DNA of 35,368 bases from Planctomycetia bacterium (GCA_030527015.1 JAUNBR010000042.1:1-35368); one strand, 5' to 3'; shown: positions 8,134 through 17,516, numbered from the stretch's first letter. Numbers and translations: made by a program. The notes: generated by a model from the letters alone, not told the origin.

Positions 8134-11100
8134 ACAAAGATATGATCCGCGTTTCCAGTTTTCGCTGAATGGCCTGATTCCCAGGTTTTGTAGAAGCTGG
8201 CTCCACGATTCGAATCTGCGTTTCCACCACTCCGGCTTTCACCGGCTTCACTGGAATACGGTAAAGTAAACGGTTCCCAGGCGGAAGTTCGGCCAGAGGA
8301 GAAAAGTTAAAGACTCCTTTATACTCTTTATCTTCCTCCACCGTAATGGTTTCCGGCATTTCTATTTTATTTTCCTGAACCGTAAGTGTATCAGGTGGAG
8401 ATGCTAAAATCAGAGAAATCGTGGAAATGGCAGTTTCCGAAACATTTTCGATCATCACCTCAAAATAAAATTCCTCATCCACTCTCACCGTTTCCGTGGA
8501 CTGCGTAAAACTCACCTGCAGGCCATTTTCTGATTTATTTTCCTCTTTTTTCGACTGTTTTTCCATTTTTAGAATTTCTTCCACGGAAAAATTTCCCTCT
8601 GAAATTTCATCAGAAATACTGGCACCCGCAGATTCCTGCGTTTTCTCTGAATGCACATCCGTTCCACGTTTCACGTCAGATACATCAGACGTTTTTTTCT
8701 CTTCCGGAATGACTGTCGGAAGCAGATTCGGGAAAGAGTCTTCCGTCTCTGCCGGCACTTCTGGTATACCCTCCAGTGACGGAAGGAGTGGCTCCGACTG
8801 CTGCTCACCTTCTTTTTTAATCACAGAATTCTGTAATCGTTCCTGATAAGAGGATAATTCATCAGAATCTCCGGACGGTAAAGTGGTTTCCTGGAAAGAC
8901 TCCGATTTTACAGGAGTTTCCGCCGCCGATGAAGATTTTGGCTTTACCTCAAAACAAAACTCTTTTTTCGCCAACTCACGATTCTCATAAAAAACCGTTA
9001 CTACATTTTTAACCTCCGAAATCGCCTCCGGGCACGAATACTCCACACGATAATGATACGTCCACTGCGCAGGCATTTTACAGATCCAGAATGGTGACGC
9101 ATCCGTGGGACGCTGAAGATTTTCCGTCGCACGACGCAACAAAACATCCGGCGATGAATTTAATTGAATTTTTAATGAGTTAAATTCCTGGCGCGTCGGA
9201 TTATCTACATAAATAGAATACAGAGCGGTTCCTCCCCGCGTTACTTCCACAGGCCCCTCCACACGAACAGTCAGCGGAGCATTCGGTAAAGAAACTTTTG
9301 GTGTATCCAACAAATTTTCCGAAACGCCAGATGTTTTCGAAACATTATCGGAGGTTCCCGATGCATCTGATGTTCCTGACGCAGGAGGTGCCGGCATTTC
9401 TGGCAGACCAGGTAAATTCAGAGCAGAAGTTTCCTGCGAATTAATCACACGAATTCTCGCTTCTCGTGTATGGGAAATGGTCTGCGACTCATTATAAACC
9501 TGTATTTTAATAAACTGCTCTCCAGATTCCACCGCCTTATACTTTACATAATAAGACTGCCATTCTCGGGGATCCAGCTGACCCAGTTTATAAATCACCA
9601 CCTGCTTTTTTTCTTTTTCTTCCGGATCAATTAAACCGGGTGAAATCTCCACCCGAATATTATAATGATCATCAGCACTCCCGGTGCGATTTAAAATCTC
9701 GATTCGCACATTCAGTTCTTCCTGCAGGCGCACCTCGGCAGACGTGGTAATATTCACACTCAGCGGAGAATTCTGTGGTTCCATCATGGGAATAAGGGGA
9801 GCATTTTTATGCTGCACAGCACCAGACGCCGGAGTTCCGGTATCTGAAGCATTAATCTCTGAAGTGGAATTTTCAGAACGACTGTTTTCCTCCTCTGGTA
9901 TATGAAGCGGAGAAACATTCGGTTCTGGCATTTCAAAAGTTTTGTCTCCAGCAGTTTCACCCGTATTTTTCTCCTCACCAGGTACTGCTTCAGGAGAATG
10001 CTCCTGCGCCTGAGGAGGTGTCGGCAGCGGTAATGTTTTAACATTATCGGGCAAAAATGGATCTGGATTTTCTCCAGAGGCCTCTTCCTTCGCAGGCTCA
10101 GGAATATATGGAGAAGTCGGCTCTCCAGCAGAAATCACAGCAGTACTTTCCACCGTTAACTGATTCGCCATTCCCGGTTTATCCACCGTGGCACGCGCAA
10201 AAGTAGGATATGATCCTGGCCGATCCACACGATATGTCAGCTGAATTACATATGTTTCCTGCGGTTTCAGAGTTTCCAGAGTCCACTGCGCGCCATCCAC
10301 CGCAGGTGTCGCACGGGGAACCGTTTCCATCAGAGTTAATCCCGCCGGTGCCGTATCCGTTATCCGCACCCGATTCAGTGGTTCCTGACTTATGTTCGTT
10401 ACCGTAATCGTGGCAGGAACCGTCTGGCCGATATATGCTTCTGACGGAAGTGTCTTCTGAATGGTAAGCGTATTCGGGGCCCAGCGATAACGCACTTTCG
10501 ACTGCTGAACAATAATCGGCTGTGTAAACGCAGTTCCAGCCTCCGCAGGCCGGATAATATGAATCTTCACATCCGTATCCTCCGCGCGGGAAATCGGCTG
10601 AAAAATCTCCAGTTTCGCCTCTCCATTCGCATCCGTCAAAACTTCCAGCACTTTATTTCCACCAGCAAAAGTTGCCGCAGAACTGGCAGGAATCTCATAA
10701 CGTACGCACCAGTTCATTAATGGTGTGGCATTACTGCGCCGGCGAAGTGTGGTTATCATGGTATAACGTCCACCAAAATCGATTACCCGAGACTCCGGCA
10801 ATTTAAATTCGGCATCCACCCACACAATTTTTGCAGATTTCGTGCGCCTTTTTTCATTTAATATATTTTCACCAGTGGCCGTTAAAGTGGTAATTCCCTC
10901 TCGTGGAGAAGTTACAGAAATCCAGGTCTGGCCACGAAGAACACGAATATCATCTTCCGGGGAGGGCGTTCCACGATCTAAAATCTGCTCTGCACGAGAT
11001 GTGGAACTTTTTGCCTGAACATCTGACTCAATTTTCGGAACAGTAAAGTCTCCAACAAAAATATTCTGCCACCGCCGCCCTTCCAGACGAACAAAATGCC

Positions 11101-11590
11101 CCACACTGTCTCTGCTTATATTCCACTGGATGGGCTGATTCATCCGCAAGTATCCCTGCTGATCACGTACCCCTGCCACAAAAATAACCTCAGCACCAGG
11201 AATCGCGATCTGATATGGCGGGCCTAAAATCAGATCATACGGATCTGAAGGAGAAGATGTTTCGGGTTCCACCGCTGGAACCACTCGTGTCGCACGAGTA
11301 TCATTTCCACGAATCGTAACCTGTCCTGTATCTGTCGTGGAATGTACGGGAGAAAGATGTGTCGTCGCGGCGGAAGAGGCCGGGGAAGGCGCATTCACAG
11401 AAGTCGTGCCCGGGGGAGGTGGAACACGAGAGCCTGTTACCGCAGCAGATGAAGAACGAAACAGCGTTTTTCCAGAAGGATCATAATAAGAGCGCGGTGC
11501 ACATGCAGAGAGACATACGACACTTCCCAATAAAAAAAGTGCGATAAACTTCCGGCTCCATTTCCCTGGTACTAATTTCGTCTTTTCCAT
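8132..11590 (-). CDS. Large exported lipoprotein with DUF11-like repeats
   Basis: A 1152-aa protein. The N-terminus has a basic start, a hydrophobic stretch FIALFLLGSVVCLSAC and a lipobox (LSAC), so it should be exported, lipidated on Cys and anchored in the envelope. After a Ser/Pro/Thr-rich stretch come four Ig-like segments resembling DUF11 domains: about 375-485 (IGQTVPATITVTNISQEPLN), about 610-720, about 775-885 and about 1030-1150. They are separated by Pro/Glu/Ser-rich linkers. Such repeats are common in large planctomycete envelope proteins; the function is unknown. The start chosen is the ATG at 11590, because AAGGAG sits 6 nt before it; an upstream in-frame GTG (11605) would place this site inside the coding region. 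Lnt, which finishes lipoproteins, is encoded elsewhere in the window. Confidence 0.8.
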   Translation of the reverse strand: MEKTKLVPGKWSRKFIALFLLGSVVCLSACAPRSYYDPSGKTLFRSSSAAVTGSRVPPPPGTTSVNAPSPASSAATTHLSPVHSTTDTGQVTIRGNDTRATRVVPAVEPETSSPSDPYDLILGPPYQIAIPGAEVIFVAGVRDQQGYLRMNQPIQWNISRDSVGHFVRLEGRRWQNIFVGDFTVPKIESDVQAKSSTSRAEQILDRGTPSPEDDIRVLRGQTWISVTSPREGITTLTATGENILNEKRRTKSAKIVWVDAEFKLPESRVIDFGGRYTMITTLRRRSNATPLMNWCVRYEIPASSAATFAGGNKVLEVLTDANGEAKLEIFQPISRAEDTDVKIHIIRPAEAGTAFTQPIIVQQSKVRYRWAPNTLTIQKTLPSEAYIGQTVPATITVTNISQEPLNRVRITDTAPAGLTLMETVPRATPAVDGAQWTLETLKPQETYVIQLTYRVDRPGSYPTFARATVDKPGMANQLTVESTAVISAGEPTSPYIPEPAKEEASGENPDPFLPDNVKTLPLPTPPQAQEHSPEAVPGEEKNTGETAGDKTFEMPEPNVSPLHIPEEENSRSENSTSEINASDTGTPASGAVQHKNAPLIPMMEPQNSPLSVNITTSAEVRLQEELNVRIEILNRTGSADDHYNIRVEISPGLIDPEEKEKKQVVIYKLGQLDPREWQSYYVKYKAVESGEQFIKIQVYNESQTISHTREARIRVINSQETSALNLPGLPEMPAPPASGTSDASGTSDNVSKTSGVSENLLDTPKVSLPNAPLTVRVEGPVEVTRGGTALYSIYVDNPTRQEFNSLKIQLNSSPDVLLRRATENLQRPTDASPFWICKMPAQWTYHYRVEYSCPEAISEVKNVVTVFYENRELAKKEFCFEVKPKSSSAAETPVKSESFQETTLPSGDSDELSSYQERLQNSVIKKEGEQQSEPLLPSLEGIPEVPAETEDSFPNLLPTVIPEEKKTSDVSDVKRGTDVHSEKTQESAGASISDEISEGNFSVEEILKMEKQSKKEENKSENGLQVSFTQSTETVRVDEEFYFEVMIENVSETAISTISLILASPPDTLTVQENKIEMPETITVEEDKEYKGVFNFSPLAELPPGNRLLYRIPVKPVKAGVVETQIRIVEPASTKPGNQAIQRKLETRIISL

Positions 11591-11736
11591 ACGATTCTCC
11601 TTCACTGGATTTTATCACATTTTCAGACAAAAGTAATATTTTTTCCAATAAAAAAGAAGTTTTTCGCAAAAAAACAATAAATTTTATCGATTAATCTAAA
11701 TTTCAGGATTAAAGCAGAAAATATATCATTCAAAAA

Positions 11737-11790
11737 TATACTGTTCCGTTTTAATTTTAGCTTCGTAAAACTCTGCCAGCCAGAAATATC
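11737..11790 (-). repeat. Dispersed repeat, B-end fragment
   Basis: TATACTGTTCCGTTTTAATT opens a B end; the remainder is decayed. It lies about 145 bp upstream of the lipoprotein start. Confidence 0.5.
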
Positions 11791-11807
11791 TTATATCATT
11801 TTCTTTT

Positions 11808-11911
11808 TATACCCGATGTACGATAAGTTTTCGTTTCCACACGGTATTTTAGTTTTCGCTGAAACCTGCTTTCAGAGTTACAAAAAACAGAAATTTACGT
11901 AAAACCAGAAC
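11808..11911 (+). repeat. Dispersed repeat, full copy (A to B)
   Basis: The A end is TATACCCGATGTACGATA; the centre is diverged (GGTATTTTAGTTTTCGCTG); the B end is decayed to AAAACCAGAACA. Confidence 0.8.
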
Positions 11912-11927
11912 AGAACGAGTTCACATT

Positions 11928-12032
11928 TTTACTGGTTTCATTTTAAATTTCCGTTTTGTGCGGTTCTAAAAACATACATTTTTAGCGAAACAAAATGCCG
12001 GAGAAGCAGAAATTTATAGTGTATCAGATATA
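11928..12032 (-). repeat. Dispersed repeat, full copy (B to A)
   Basis: It runs from ACTGGTTTCATTTTAAATTT through GTGCGGTTCT and CAAAATGCCGGAGAAGC to GTGTATCAGATATA. It lies 16 bp from the oppositely oriented copy at 11808, so the two B ends face each other. Confidence 0.9.
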
Positions 12033-12127
12033 AAACCTCAAAATCCCATTATGTGACCACAAAAACCACCTTCATCCATCACGAAATACACAGGGAAAAT
12101 GAAAATCGTAACGCATGAAACATAAAA

Positions 12128-13165
12128 TTATTTTTGCTGAATATTTGTGGATTTCCAAAAGATCATTTCGTTATCTGGACGAGGTTTTTTATCATAATTT
12201 AATTTTGTGTCCGCCTGAAATTCAGCAGGAGAAGCAGCCTGCCAGCCTCCCGCGAACTGAGTGCGGGTACCTGTTTCTGATTTTAAATCAGATTCTGCAG
12301 AGGCAAGAACAATTACGGAATCATCGGAACCCTTTTCATCTGGAGTGACCTGATCCCCGGCGATCAGATTACTTCCTAAAAACTCTGGAGCACCGTCTCC
12401 GACCCACGCCACCCAGTCTGACTGAAGTTCTTGAAGTGTCTGATAACCATAACACTCATAAATGAGATCATTCCACGAACATTCACGCTCCATACTTTTT
12501 TGCACAAAATACACAAAATATTTAGGCCCCCGCTGGCGGATAAGAAATTCAGATACAGAATACCCCTGAGCATATAAAGGTAAAGGATCATTCGGATATT
12601 CATCCATTTTGAAAAGCCGATCCATGGGAATACCTTTTTGGCCTTTCAAAAAACGAATCAGCATTTTTTGATATTTTTGACGTTCAGCCAAAGATTCTGT
12701 AAAAGTCGCCGCCCCCTCATCCGCCCAGCGCGGAACCGGACAGCGAAAATGACTCGCCAGAATCATATGCGTGATTTCATGAGGAAGAACGGAATCATAA
12801 ATCCGTTCTTCGGTGCCCTGAATGGACATATCCCATCCATATACTTCACCGTTATTAAAAATAAAGGAAGTCTGCCCTCCCGGTGCCAGATTTCCTATTC
12901 TGATTTTAATCTTCGCACGCTTATACCACCTGGGAAGAGGTTCTCCCAGCCATAACTCCGCCATTTCTTTACGTAATTCTTCCGCACGCACCGCCATTTT
13001 CTGTGCGATTTCCGGATCATGCGCACTTACAATAAAATTTTTCGTCTGGTAAGTAGCGCCATTTACATGCATTCCACTTAAAAAAAGAAACAAAATAAAA
13101 AAAACACGAAAACATGTTTTTACACATTCACTTATATGTTTTTTATAGAAATAATTTTGCACCAA
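12128..13165 (-). CDS. Secreted gluzincin-type zinc metallopeptidase (peptidase MA-like)
   Basis: An exported metalloprotease candidate of up to 345 aa. A hydrophobic signal segment (about 18-36, VFFILFLFLSGMHVNGA) is followed by the mature domain. The zinc site is HEITH (129-133) with the third ligand probably E150 in PRWADEGAA, 17 residues downstream, as in gluzincins. Substrate is unknown. The tail after about residue 265 is low in recognisable features. The start is uncertain: TTG (13165) lies 5 nt and GTG (13162) 8 nt after an AGGAG site, and GTG may be preferred. The gene stands alone with long spacers on both sides. Confidence 0.8.
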   Translation of the reverse strand: MVQNYFYKKHISECVKTCFRVFFILFLFLSGMHVNGATYQTKNFIVSAHDPEIAQKMAVRAEELRKEMAELWLGEPLPRWYKRAKIKIRIGNLAPGGQTSFIFNNGEVYGWDMSIQGTEERIYDSVLPHEITHMILASHFRCPVPRWADEGAATFTESLAERQKYQKMLIRFLKGQKGIPMDRLFKMDEYPNDPLPLYAQGYSVSEFLIRQRGPKYFVYFVQKSMERECSWNDLIYECYGYQTLQELQSDWVAWVGDGAPEFLGSNLIAGDQVTPDEKGSDDSVIVLASAESDLKSETGTRTQFAGGWQAASPAEFQADTKLNYDKKPRPDNEMIFWKSTNIQQK

Positions 13166-13551
13166 AACATCTCCTAAAAAATGTTTCTTAAAATAAACAT
13201 TACCGACTTTTTGTTTTAAAAATAATATTTCGGATTTTGTATCATATGAACAGCAGATGTTTTACCATGCTTAAGAATCTGACGCACGAAAATCTGAAAA
13301 TAAAGCCAGAATGAAAACAAGAGTTTAACGATAAACACAATTATAACATATTTTCGGATTTTATAAAAGAGCAAATATTCCTATTTATAAAGTGTCCTTT
13401 TTAGAAATTTATCATAAAAAAGTTATACTGTCAGAAAAAAACTGAAAATTTTTCAGAAAAAAACAATTTTTATTTAAAATATTTTAAAACAGTATTTTTT
13501 GATTCTGAGATTTCGGTATAATGACAAAATTATAGTGAATTTCATTTTTTA

Positions 13552-13588
13552 TATATCTGATGCACTAAATTTCTGCTTCCCGGCATTT
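13552..13588 (+). repeat. Dispersed repeat, A-end fragment interrupted by a second copy
   Basis: TATATCTGATGCACTAAATT to CCCGGCATTTT is the left third of a copy. It is cut at the TATA where the copy at 13589 starts. The missing right part is not found beyond 13694. Confidence 0.6.
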
Positions 13589-13694
13589 TATACACGTGCA
13601 TATAAAATTCCGATTCTTCGGCATTTTTGCTTCACTGAAAATACCTGCTTTTAGAGCAGTATAAAACGGAAATTTAAACGAAAACCAGAGTATA
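13589..13694 (+). repeat. Dispersed repeat, full copy (A to B)
   Basis: Left tip TATACACGTGCATATAAAAT, centre CGGCATTTTTGCTTCACTG followed by AAAATACCTG, right tip AAAACCAGAGTATA. It ends 97 bp before the aminotransferase start with its B end facing that gene. Confidence 0.85.
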
Positions 13695-13791
13695 TTTACA
13701 AAAAAAGACTGTTTTTTCGGTCATTTAAACTAAAAAATAAATAAAATCAGCATAAATTTTATTTAATTAAAATTAGAAGGACATTATTCAT

Positions 13792-14952
13792 ATGAAAAAT
13801 CCTCTTTTACATTACCGCTTAATGACCCCTGGTCCGACACCCGTTCCACCTTCCGCATTAAAGATTTTAGGACAGGAAATAAAGCATCACAGAACAGAAG
13901 AATTCCGGGAGATTTTTCGGAGAGCCATTTTTCTCTTACAGGAAATTTTTTGTACTCAAAATAAAATCGCGATCATGTGTGGTTCAGGGACCGCGGCCAT
14001 GGAAGCCTGCGTGGTTAATGCGGTTCCTGCCGGCGGAAAAGCTCTGGTGCTTTACAGTGGAAAATTCGCAGAACGCTGGGCGCATTTATGTAAACGTTTC
14101 GGAATCACTCCCATTCTTTACGAAGTTCCTTGGGGAGAAGTATTTCTCGCAGAAAAAGTAGCAGAGTTTCTCCAGAGAGAACCGGACATTCAGGCCGTTT
14201 TTTCCACTCTGAGTGAAACCAGCACAGGCGTGGGGCACAGAATCCAGGAAATCGGTCGAGAAGTGGCAAAAACAGATGCTCTTTTTGTAGTGGACGGAAT
14301 TAGTGGAGTCGGAGGAATGGAATGCAGAACAGACGCATGGGGAATCGACTTACTGGCGGTGGGGTCCCAAAAGGCCTTAATGACCCCACCAGGTCTGGCA
14401 TTCGTGGCGGTAAGCGAAAAAGCCTGGAGGAAAATGGATACCACCGATATTTATCCTCCAGCTTTTTATTTAGATTTACGCGCTTATCGAAAATCTGCGG
14501 AAACATGGGATACACCATACACACCGTCCCGAACATTAATTGCCGCGCTGGCAGAAAATCTGCGTATTTTATCAGAAATTGGAGTGGAAAATATCTGGGC
14601 ACACACTTCTCGTATGGCACGATCTGTCCGTGCTGCGATGAAAGCCATGAATTTAGAAATTTTTGCGAAAGAACCATGTGATGTGTTAACTCTGGTTAAA
14701 ATGCCAGAAAAAATTCATGTCTCTTCACTTTTAACACGTCTGGAAGAAGAATTTGGCGTAAAAATTGCGGGTGCACAGGGAGATTTAAAAGGACGCGCGA
14801 TTCGAATCGCGCACATGGGATTTATCGATTATCTGGACCTGATCGGGTGTGTCGCCGCTTTAGAGCAGGTCCTGATTTCACAAAAGTGGCCGATCACACC
14901 TGGCACAGGTCTTACCGCCATGCAAAAAAAATGGCTGGAAAAAACCGTGTAA
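13792..14952 (+). CDS. Class V PLP aminotransferase (alanine-glyoxylate / serine-pyruvate type)
   Basis: A 386-aa cytoplasmic PLP-dependent transaminase of the AGAT/PucG group. Diagnostic features: MTPGPTPVPP (11-20) at the N-terminus, the cofactor loop GSGTAAMEA (64-72), the SETSTGV segment (141-147), the PLP-binding aspartate in VVDGISG (167-173), and the Schiff-base lysine in VGSQKALMTPPG (K194). The family moves amino groups between alanine or serine and glyoxylate or pyruvate; some members act in purine breakdown or serine metabolism, and sequence alone does not settle the substrate here. GAAGGA precedes the ATG by about 10 nt. It is a single gene, flanked on both sides by repeat copies. 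The closest alternative would be a phosphoserine aminotransferase role. Confidence 0.85.
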   Translation: MKNPLLHYRLMTPGPTPVPPSALKILGQEIKHHRTEEFREIFRRAIFLLQEIFCTQNKIAIMCGSGTAAMEACVVNAVPAGGKALVLYSGKFAERWAHLCKRFGITPILYEVPWGEVFLAEKVAEFLQREPDIQAVFSTLSETSTGVGHRIQEIGREVAKTDALFVVDGISGVGGMECRTDAWGIDLLAVGSQKALMTPPGLAFVAVSEKAWRKMDTTDIYPPAFYLDLRAYRKSAETWDTPYTPSRTLIAALAENLRILSEIGVENIWAHTSRMARSVRAAMKAMNLEIFAKEPCDVLTLVKMPEKIHVSSLLTRLEEEFGVKIAGAQGDLKGRAIRIAHMGFIDYLDLIGCVAALEQVLISQKWPITPGTGLTAMQKKWLEKTV

Positions 14953-15240
14953 ATTAAAATTCCGTCCGCCTTTTTTGCCAGATCATGTTATAACTTCCCA
15001 CTTCCTCACTTCCTGTTTTTCCACGACGAATCTTGCAAAATTTATCAGACTTTTCTCAAAACTTTTGCTGAAATTTTTGAAAATATCATAAACGATCACG
15101 TCCAGCCGTTCCTCCTGATGACCAAAAAAGTTCATTTCACTTACAGATTTTATACTTAAAAAATCTTGTATCCGTGAATGCGTAAAATATATTCTGAATT
15201 TACTGTAAATTTATTTTTGCACGGCCACGAAATCAGGTAT

Positions 15241-15256
15241 TTTATATCTGATGTAT
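15241..15256 (+). repeat. Dispersed repeat, left A-end remnant of an outer copy
   Basis: TTTATATCTGATGTAT matches an A tip and is cut exactly where the full copy at 15257 begins. Its partner is the remnant at 15374. Confidence 0.55.
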
Positions 15257-15361
15257 TATACCCGATACATTATAAATTTCCGCTTCCCCGGCATTTTTGC
15301 TTCGCTAAAAATGTCTGATTTCAGAACTGCATAAAACGGAACTTAAAGAAGAATCAGTATA
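15257..15361 (+). repeat. Dispersed repeat, full copy (A to B)
   Basis: TATACCCGATACATTATAAA to AGAATCAGTATA with the centre CCGGCATTTTTGCTTCGC. It appears inserted within another copy. Its B end faces lnt, 97 bp away. Confidence 0.9.
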
Positions 15362-15373
15362 TCCTGCGAATAT

Positions 15374-15411
15374 CATGGAAACAGAAATTTATAGTGTACC
15401 GTGTATGGCAT
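15374..15411 (-). repeat. Dispersed repeat, right A-end remnant of an outer copy
   Basis: CATGGAAACAGAAATTTATA then GTGTACCGTGTA matches the right A tip of a symmetric copy, 13 nt beyond the inner element. Confidence 0.55.
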
Positions 15412-15458
15412 GAGAACCCCGATTTAAATTATGTAAAAAATTAAAGGATAATCGTCAG

Positions 15459-17348
15459 ATGAAAAACTTCCGTCATTATATTCAGACGCACGGTCTCCTT
15501 CTTTCTCTCACAGGCATCCTCCTTTTTTGGCTCGCGCTGCCTCCGGTAAACTGCTGGATTCTCGCGTTTTTGGCTCCCGTTCCTTGGATTTTACTGATCC
15601 ATGAACGCCGCCACTCCAAAAATCTTTACCGCAGCCTTTATTTCGCAGGTTTTCTTTTTTGGCTGTATGAAGTGCATTTTGTCCGGTATCCGCATCCCAT
15701 AAATTACTTTTTACTGATCTTACTGGCGGCATATATGGGTATTTATTTACCACTTTTCGTCGCGGTAAGTCGAAATCTCATTCATGCCCGACTTCCTCGG
15801 ATTTTTTTAGCTCTTTTTGGGCAAAAAAAATATGCGCTTTATTATCACCGAACATATATGACGCTTTTTGTTACTCCTATCATATATATCGCCTGTGATC
15901 TGTTACGCGGATGGATTATTACAGGTTACCTGATGGGCAGTCTGTGCCATACTTTATATCGGGTTCCTCTGCTGATTCAGACGGCAGACATCATGGGAGA
16001 ATTCGGCGTCTCTGGCCTTACTCTCTTAATTTCTGCATCCCTAACACTTATGATTTACCATAAAAACTTAAAGATGCTCTTCCCTCTGGGATTTACTTTA
16101 CTTTTTATTTTTTTATATGGATATTACCGTCTTCACGAAACCTCACCGAGATTCCTTCATGCGGTTTCAGAAAAAAACACGAATTTTGATAAAAATACCG
16201 TTTCAGAATATCCTGCTTCTTTTGAAGAAAACACACTCTCCGAAAAAGATATTTTGCCTTCTGCGCGAATCGCATTAATTCAGGGAAATATTCCTGCGGT
16301 TCTGGTATTAAATGAAGAGGTCACTCGAAATACGGAAACACAGTATTATGGCCTCATGCAAAAAATAGTTGAGCAGGAAAAGCAGGCGAATCGTCCTCTA
16401 AATTTAATTGTACTTCCAGAATCCATTTATCGCCGTCCAGTTATTTTCGCTGAAGAAAATGCCATATGTCCAGAGGGAATGATGGATCAGAATGGACTTC
16501 CTTTTACCGAAGAAAAATTTCACGCCAGACTGCACGAATTATCTGTTTTCACCCAAAAACAGCTACAATCATTATCAGAAAAGTATGAAACAGCAGTAAT
16601 TACAGGAGGAAACGCAGAAGTTTTTACATCAGAAGGTTATCGTGGATATAATGCGGCATTTTATGTCCAGCCGAAAGCATCCGGCCTCAGTATTCCTATT
16701 ACATTTTATGCAAAAATGCATTTAGTACCTTTCGGTGAATATGTTCCCTTTTTGGAAAGCTTCTGTAAAATTTTCCCTGACGCAGAAAAAATCTCGCCAA
16801 TCGGCGCAGGAAGTCCGGCAGGCGAAAAACCTGAATCTTTTCCCATTTCCACACATCAGAAAGCGTGCCAGAATGATATAAACACCAAAATTTCTCCCGA
16901 TACAAAAAAAGGTGTCACATTAAATGCCACGATGAGTATCTGTTTTGAAACAGTAGTCGGCCGACTCATCCGCCGTCAGATATACACGCTGGAAAAAGAA
17001 GGAAAAACCACGGATTTTCTGCTAAATCTCACAAATAATGGCTGGTTCCGTAATTCTCATGAAACAAAACTTCATCTGGCGTGCGGAGTTTTCAGGGCAG
17101 TCGAAAATCGACGAAAACTTCTTGTCGCCGCTAATTATGGAATCTCAGCAGAAATCAGTGAAAATGGTGAAATCCTTCAAGAATCTCCTCACGGTCTTCC
17201 AGATATTCTCGTGGCAGAAGTGGGGAAATGGAGTGGCCGGCGTACTCCTTACACTTATTATGGGCACATCCTCTGGATTATTCCCATTTCCTTCATAATA
17301 TTCGGCATGATTCCCTGTAAAAGATTTCCCCCCTTCAAAACATACTGA
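15459..17348 (+). CDS. lnt: Apolipoprotein N-acyltransferase
   Basis: This inner-membrane enzyme adds the third acyl chain to the N-terminal cysteine of lipoproteins. The N-terminal half has hydrophobic helices (about 10-225). The nitrilase-type domain spans about 270-590 with the triad E321 (VLPES), K419 (YAKMHLVPFGEYVP) and C495 (SICFE). LTNNGWFRNS and RAVENRRKLLVAANYGIS follow, all typical of Lnt. At 629 aa it is longer than the roughly 510 aa of the E. coli enzyme; extra sequence lies around 228-265 and 440-485. AAAGGA precedes the ATG by about 10 nt. The TGA stop (17346-17348) lies within a B-end-like repeat tip. Its presence agrees with the predicted lipoprotein at 8132. Confidence 0.92.
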   Translation: MKNFRHYIQTHGLLLSLTGILLFWLALPPVNCWILAFLAPVPWILLIHERRHSKNLYRSLYFAGFLFWLYEVHFVRYPHPINYFLLILLAAYMGIYLPLFVAVSRNLIHARLPRIFLALFGQKKYALYYHRTYMTLFVTPIIYIACDLLRGWIITGYLMGSLCHTLYRVPLLIQTADIMGEFGVSGLTLLISASLTLMIYHKNLKMLFPLGFTLLFIFLYGYYRLHETSPRFLHAVSEKNTNFDKNTVSEYPASFEENTLSEKDILPSARIALIQGNIPAVLVLNEEVTRNTETQYYGLMQKIVEQEKQANRPLNLIVLPESIYRRPVIFAEENAICPEGMMDQNGLPFTEEKFHARLHELSVFTQKQLQSLSEKYETAVITGGNAEVFTSEGYRGYNAAFYVQPKASGLSIPITFYAKMHLVPFGEYVPFLESFCKIFPDAEKISPIGAGSPAGEKPESFPISTHQKACQNDINTKISPDTKKGVTLNATMSICFETVVGRLIRRQIYTLEKEGKTTDFLLNLTNNGWFRNSHETKLHLACGVFRAVENRRKLLVAANYGISAEISENGEILQESPHGLPDILVAEVGKWSGRRTPYTYYGHILWIIPISFIIFGMIPCKRFPPFKTY

Positions 17349-17395
17349 TTCCACTTTAAATTCTCGTTTAACACGGCCACAGAAATAAACATTCA
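17340..17395 (-). repeat. Dispersed repeat, B-end fragment at the lnt stop
   Basis: CATACTGATTCCACTTTAAA matches the B tip (consensus TATACTGGTTCCACTTTAAA). The lnt stop TGA is formed inside it. Homology fades after ACACGGCCACAG. Confidence 0.65.
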
Positions 17396-17439
17396 TGCAC
17401 CACATGAAATATCCAAAATATCCGCTTTCATGACCATGG

Positions 17440-17516
17440 AGGAGTGAAGAGTGAGGAGCGAGAAGTGAGGAGAGAGAAATGGGAAATGGGAAATGGAAAG
17501 TGGAAATGAGAAGGGA
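17440..17516 (+). repeat. Degenerate heptanucleotide tandem repeat, purine-rich
   Basis: Eleven successive 7-bp units, from AGGAGTG AAGAGTG through AGAAATG GGAAATG GGAAATG to GAAGGGA, lie between convergent lnt and the FliN-like gene. The plus strand is nearly free of pyrimidines apart from one T per unit. Such short tandem repeats can vary in copy number. Confidence 0.75.

Larger units (their letters stand above)
11591..12127. other. Repeat-filled intergenic region
   Basis: Spacer between the lipoprotein and metallopeptidase genes, both minus strand. It holds a B-end fragment (11737) and two head-to-head copies (11808 and 11928). No gene is seen. Confidence 0.65.
13166..13791. other. Intergenic region between divergent genes
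   Basis: Divergent spacer separating the metallopeptidase and aminotransferase genes, so promoters for both should lie here; none is clear enough to call. It contains the A-end fragment at 13552 and the full repeat at 13589. The remainder is very AT-rich. Confidence 0.6.
14953..15458. other. Intergenic region with nested repeat copies
   Basis: Spacer between the aminotransferase and lnt. No gene seen. It holds one full repeat (15257) flanked on both sides by A-end remnants of another copy. Confidence 0.6.

Noticed and set aside
8496..10407. Plus-strand open frames within the lipoprotein gene
   Set aside because: They are antisense shadows of a long gene with a signal peptide, ribosome site and repeat domains.
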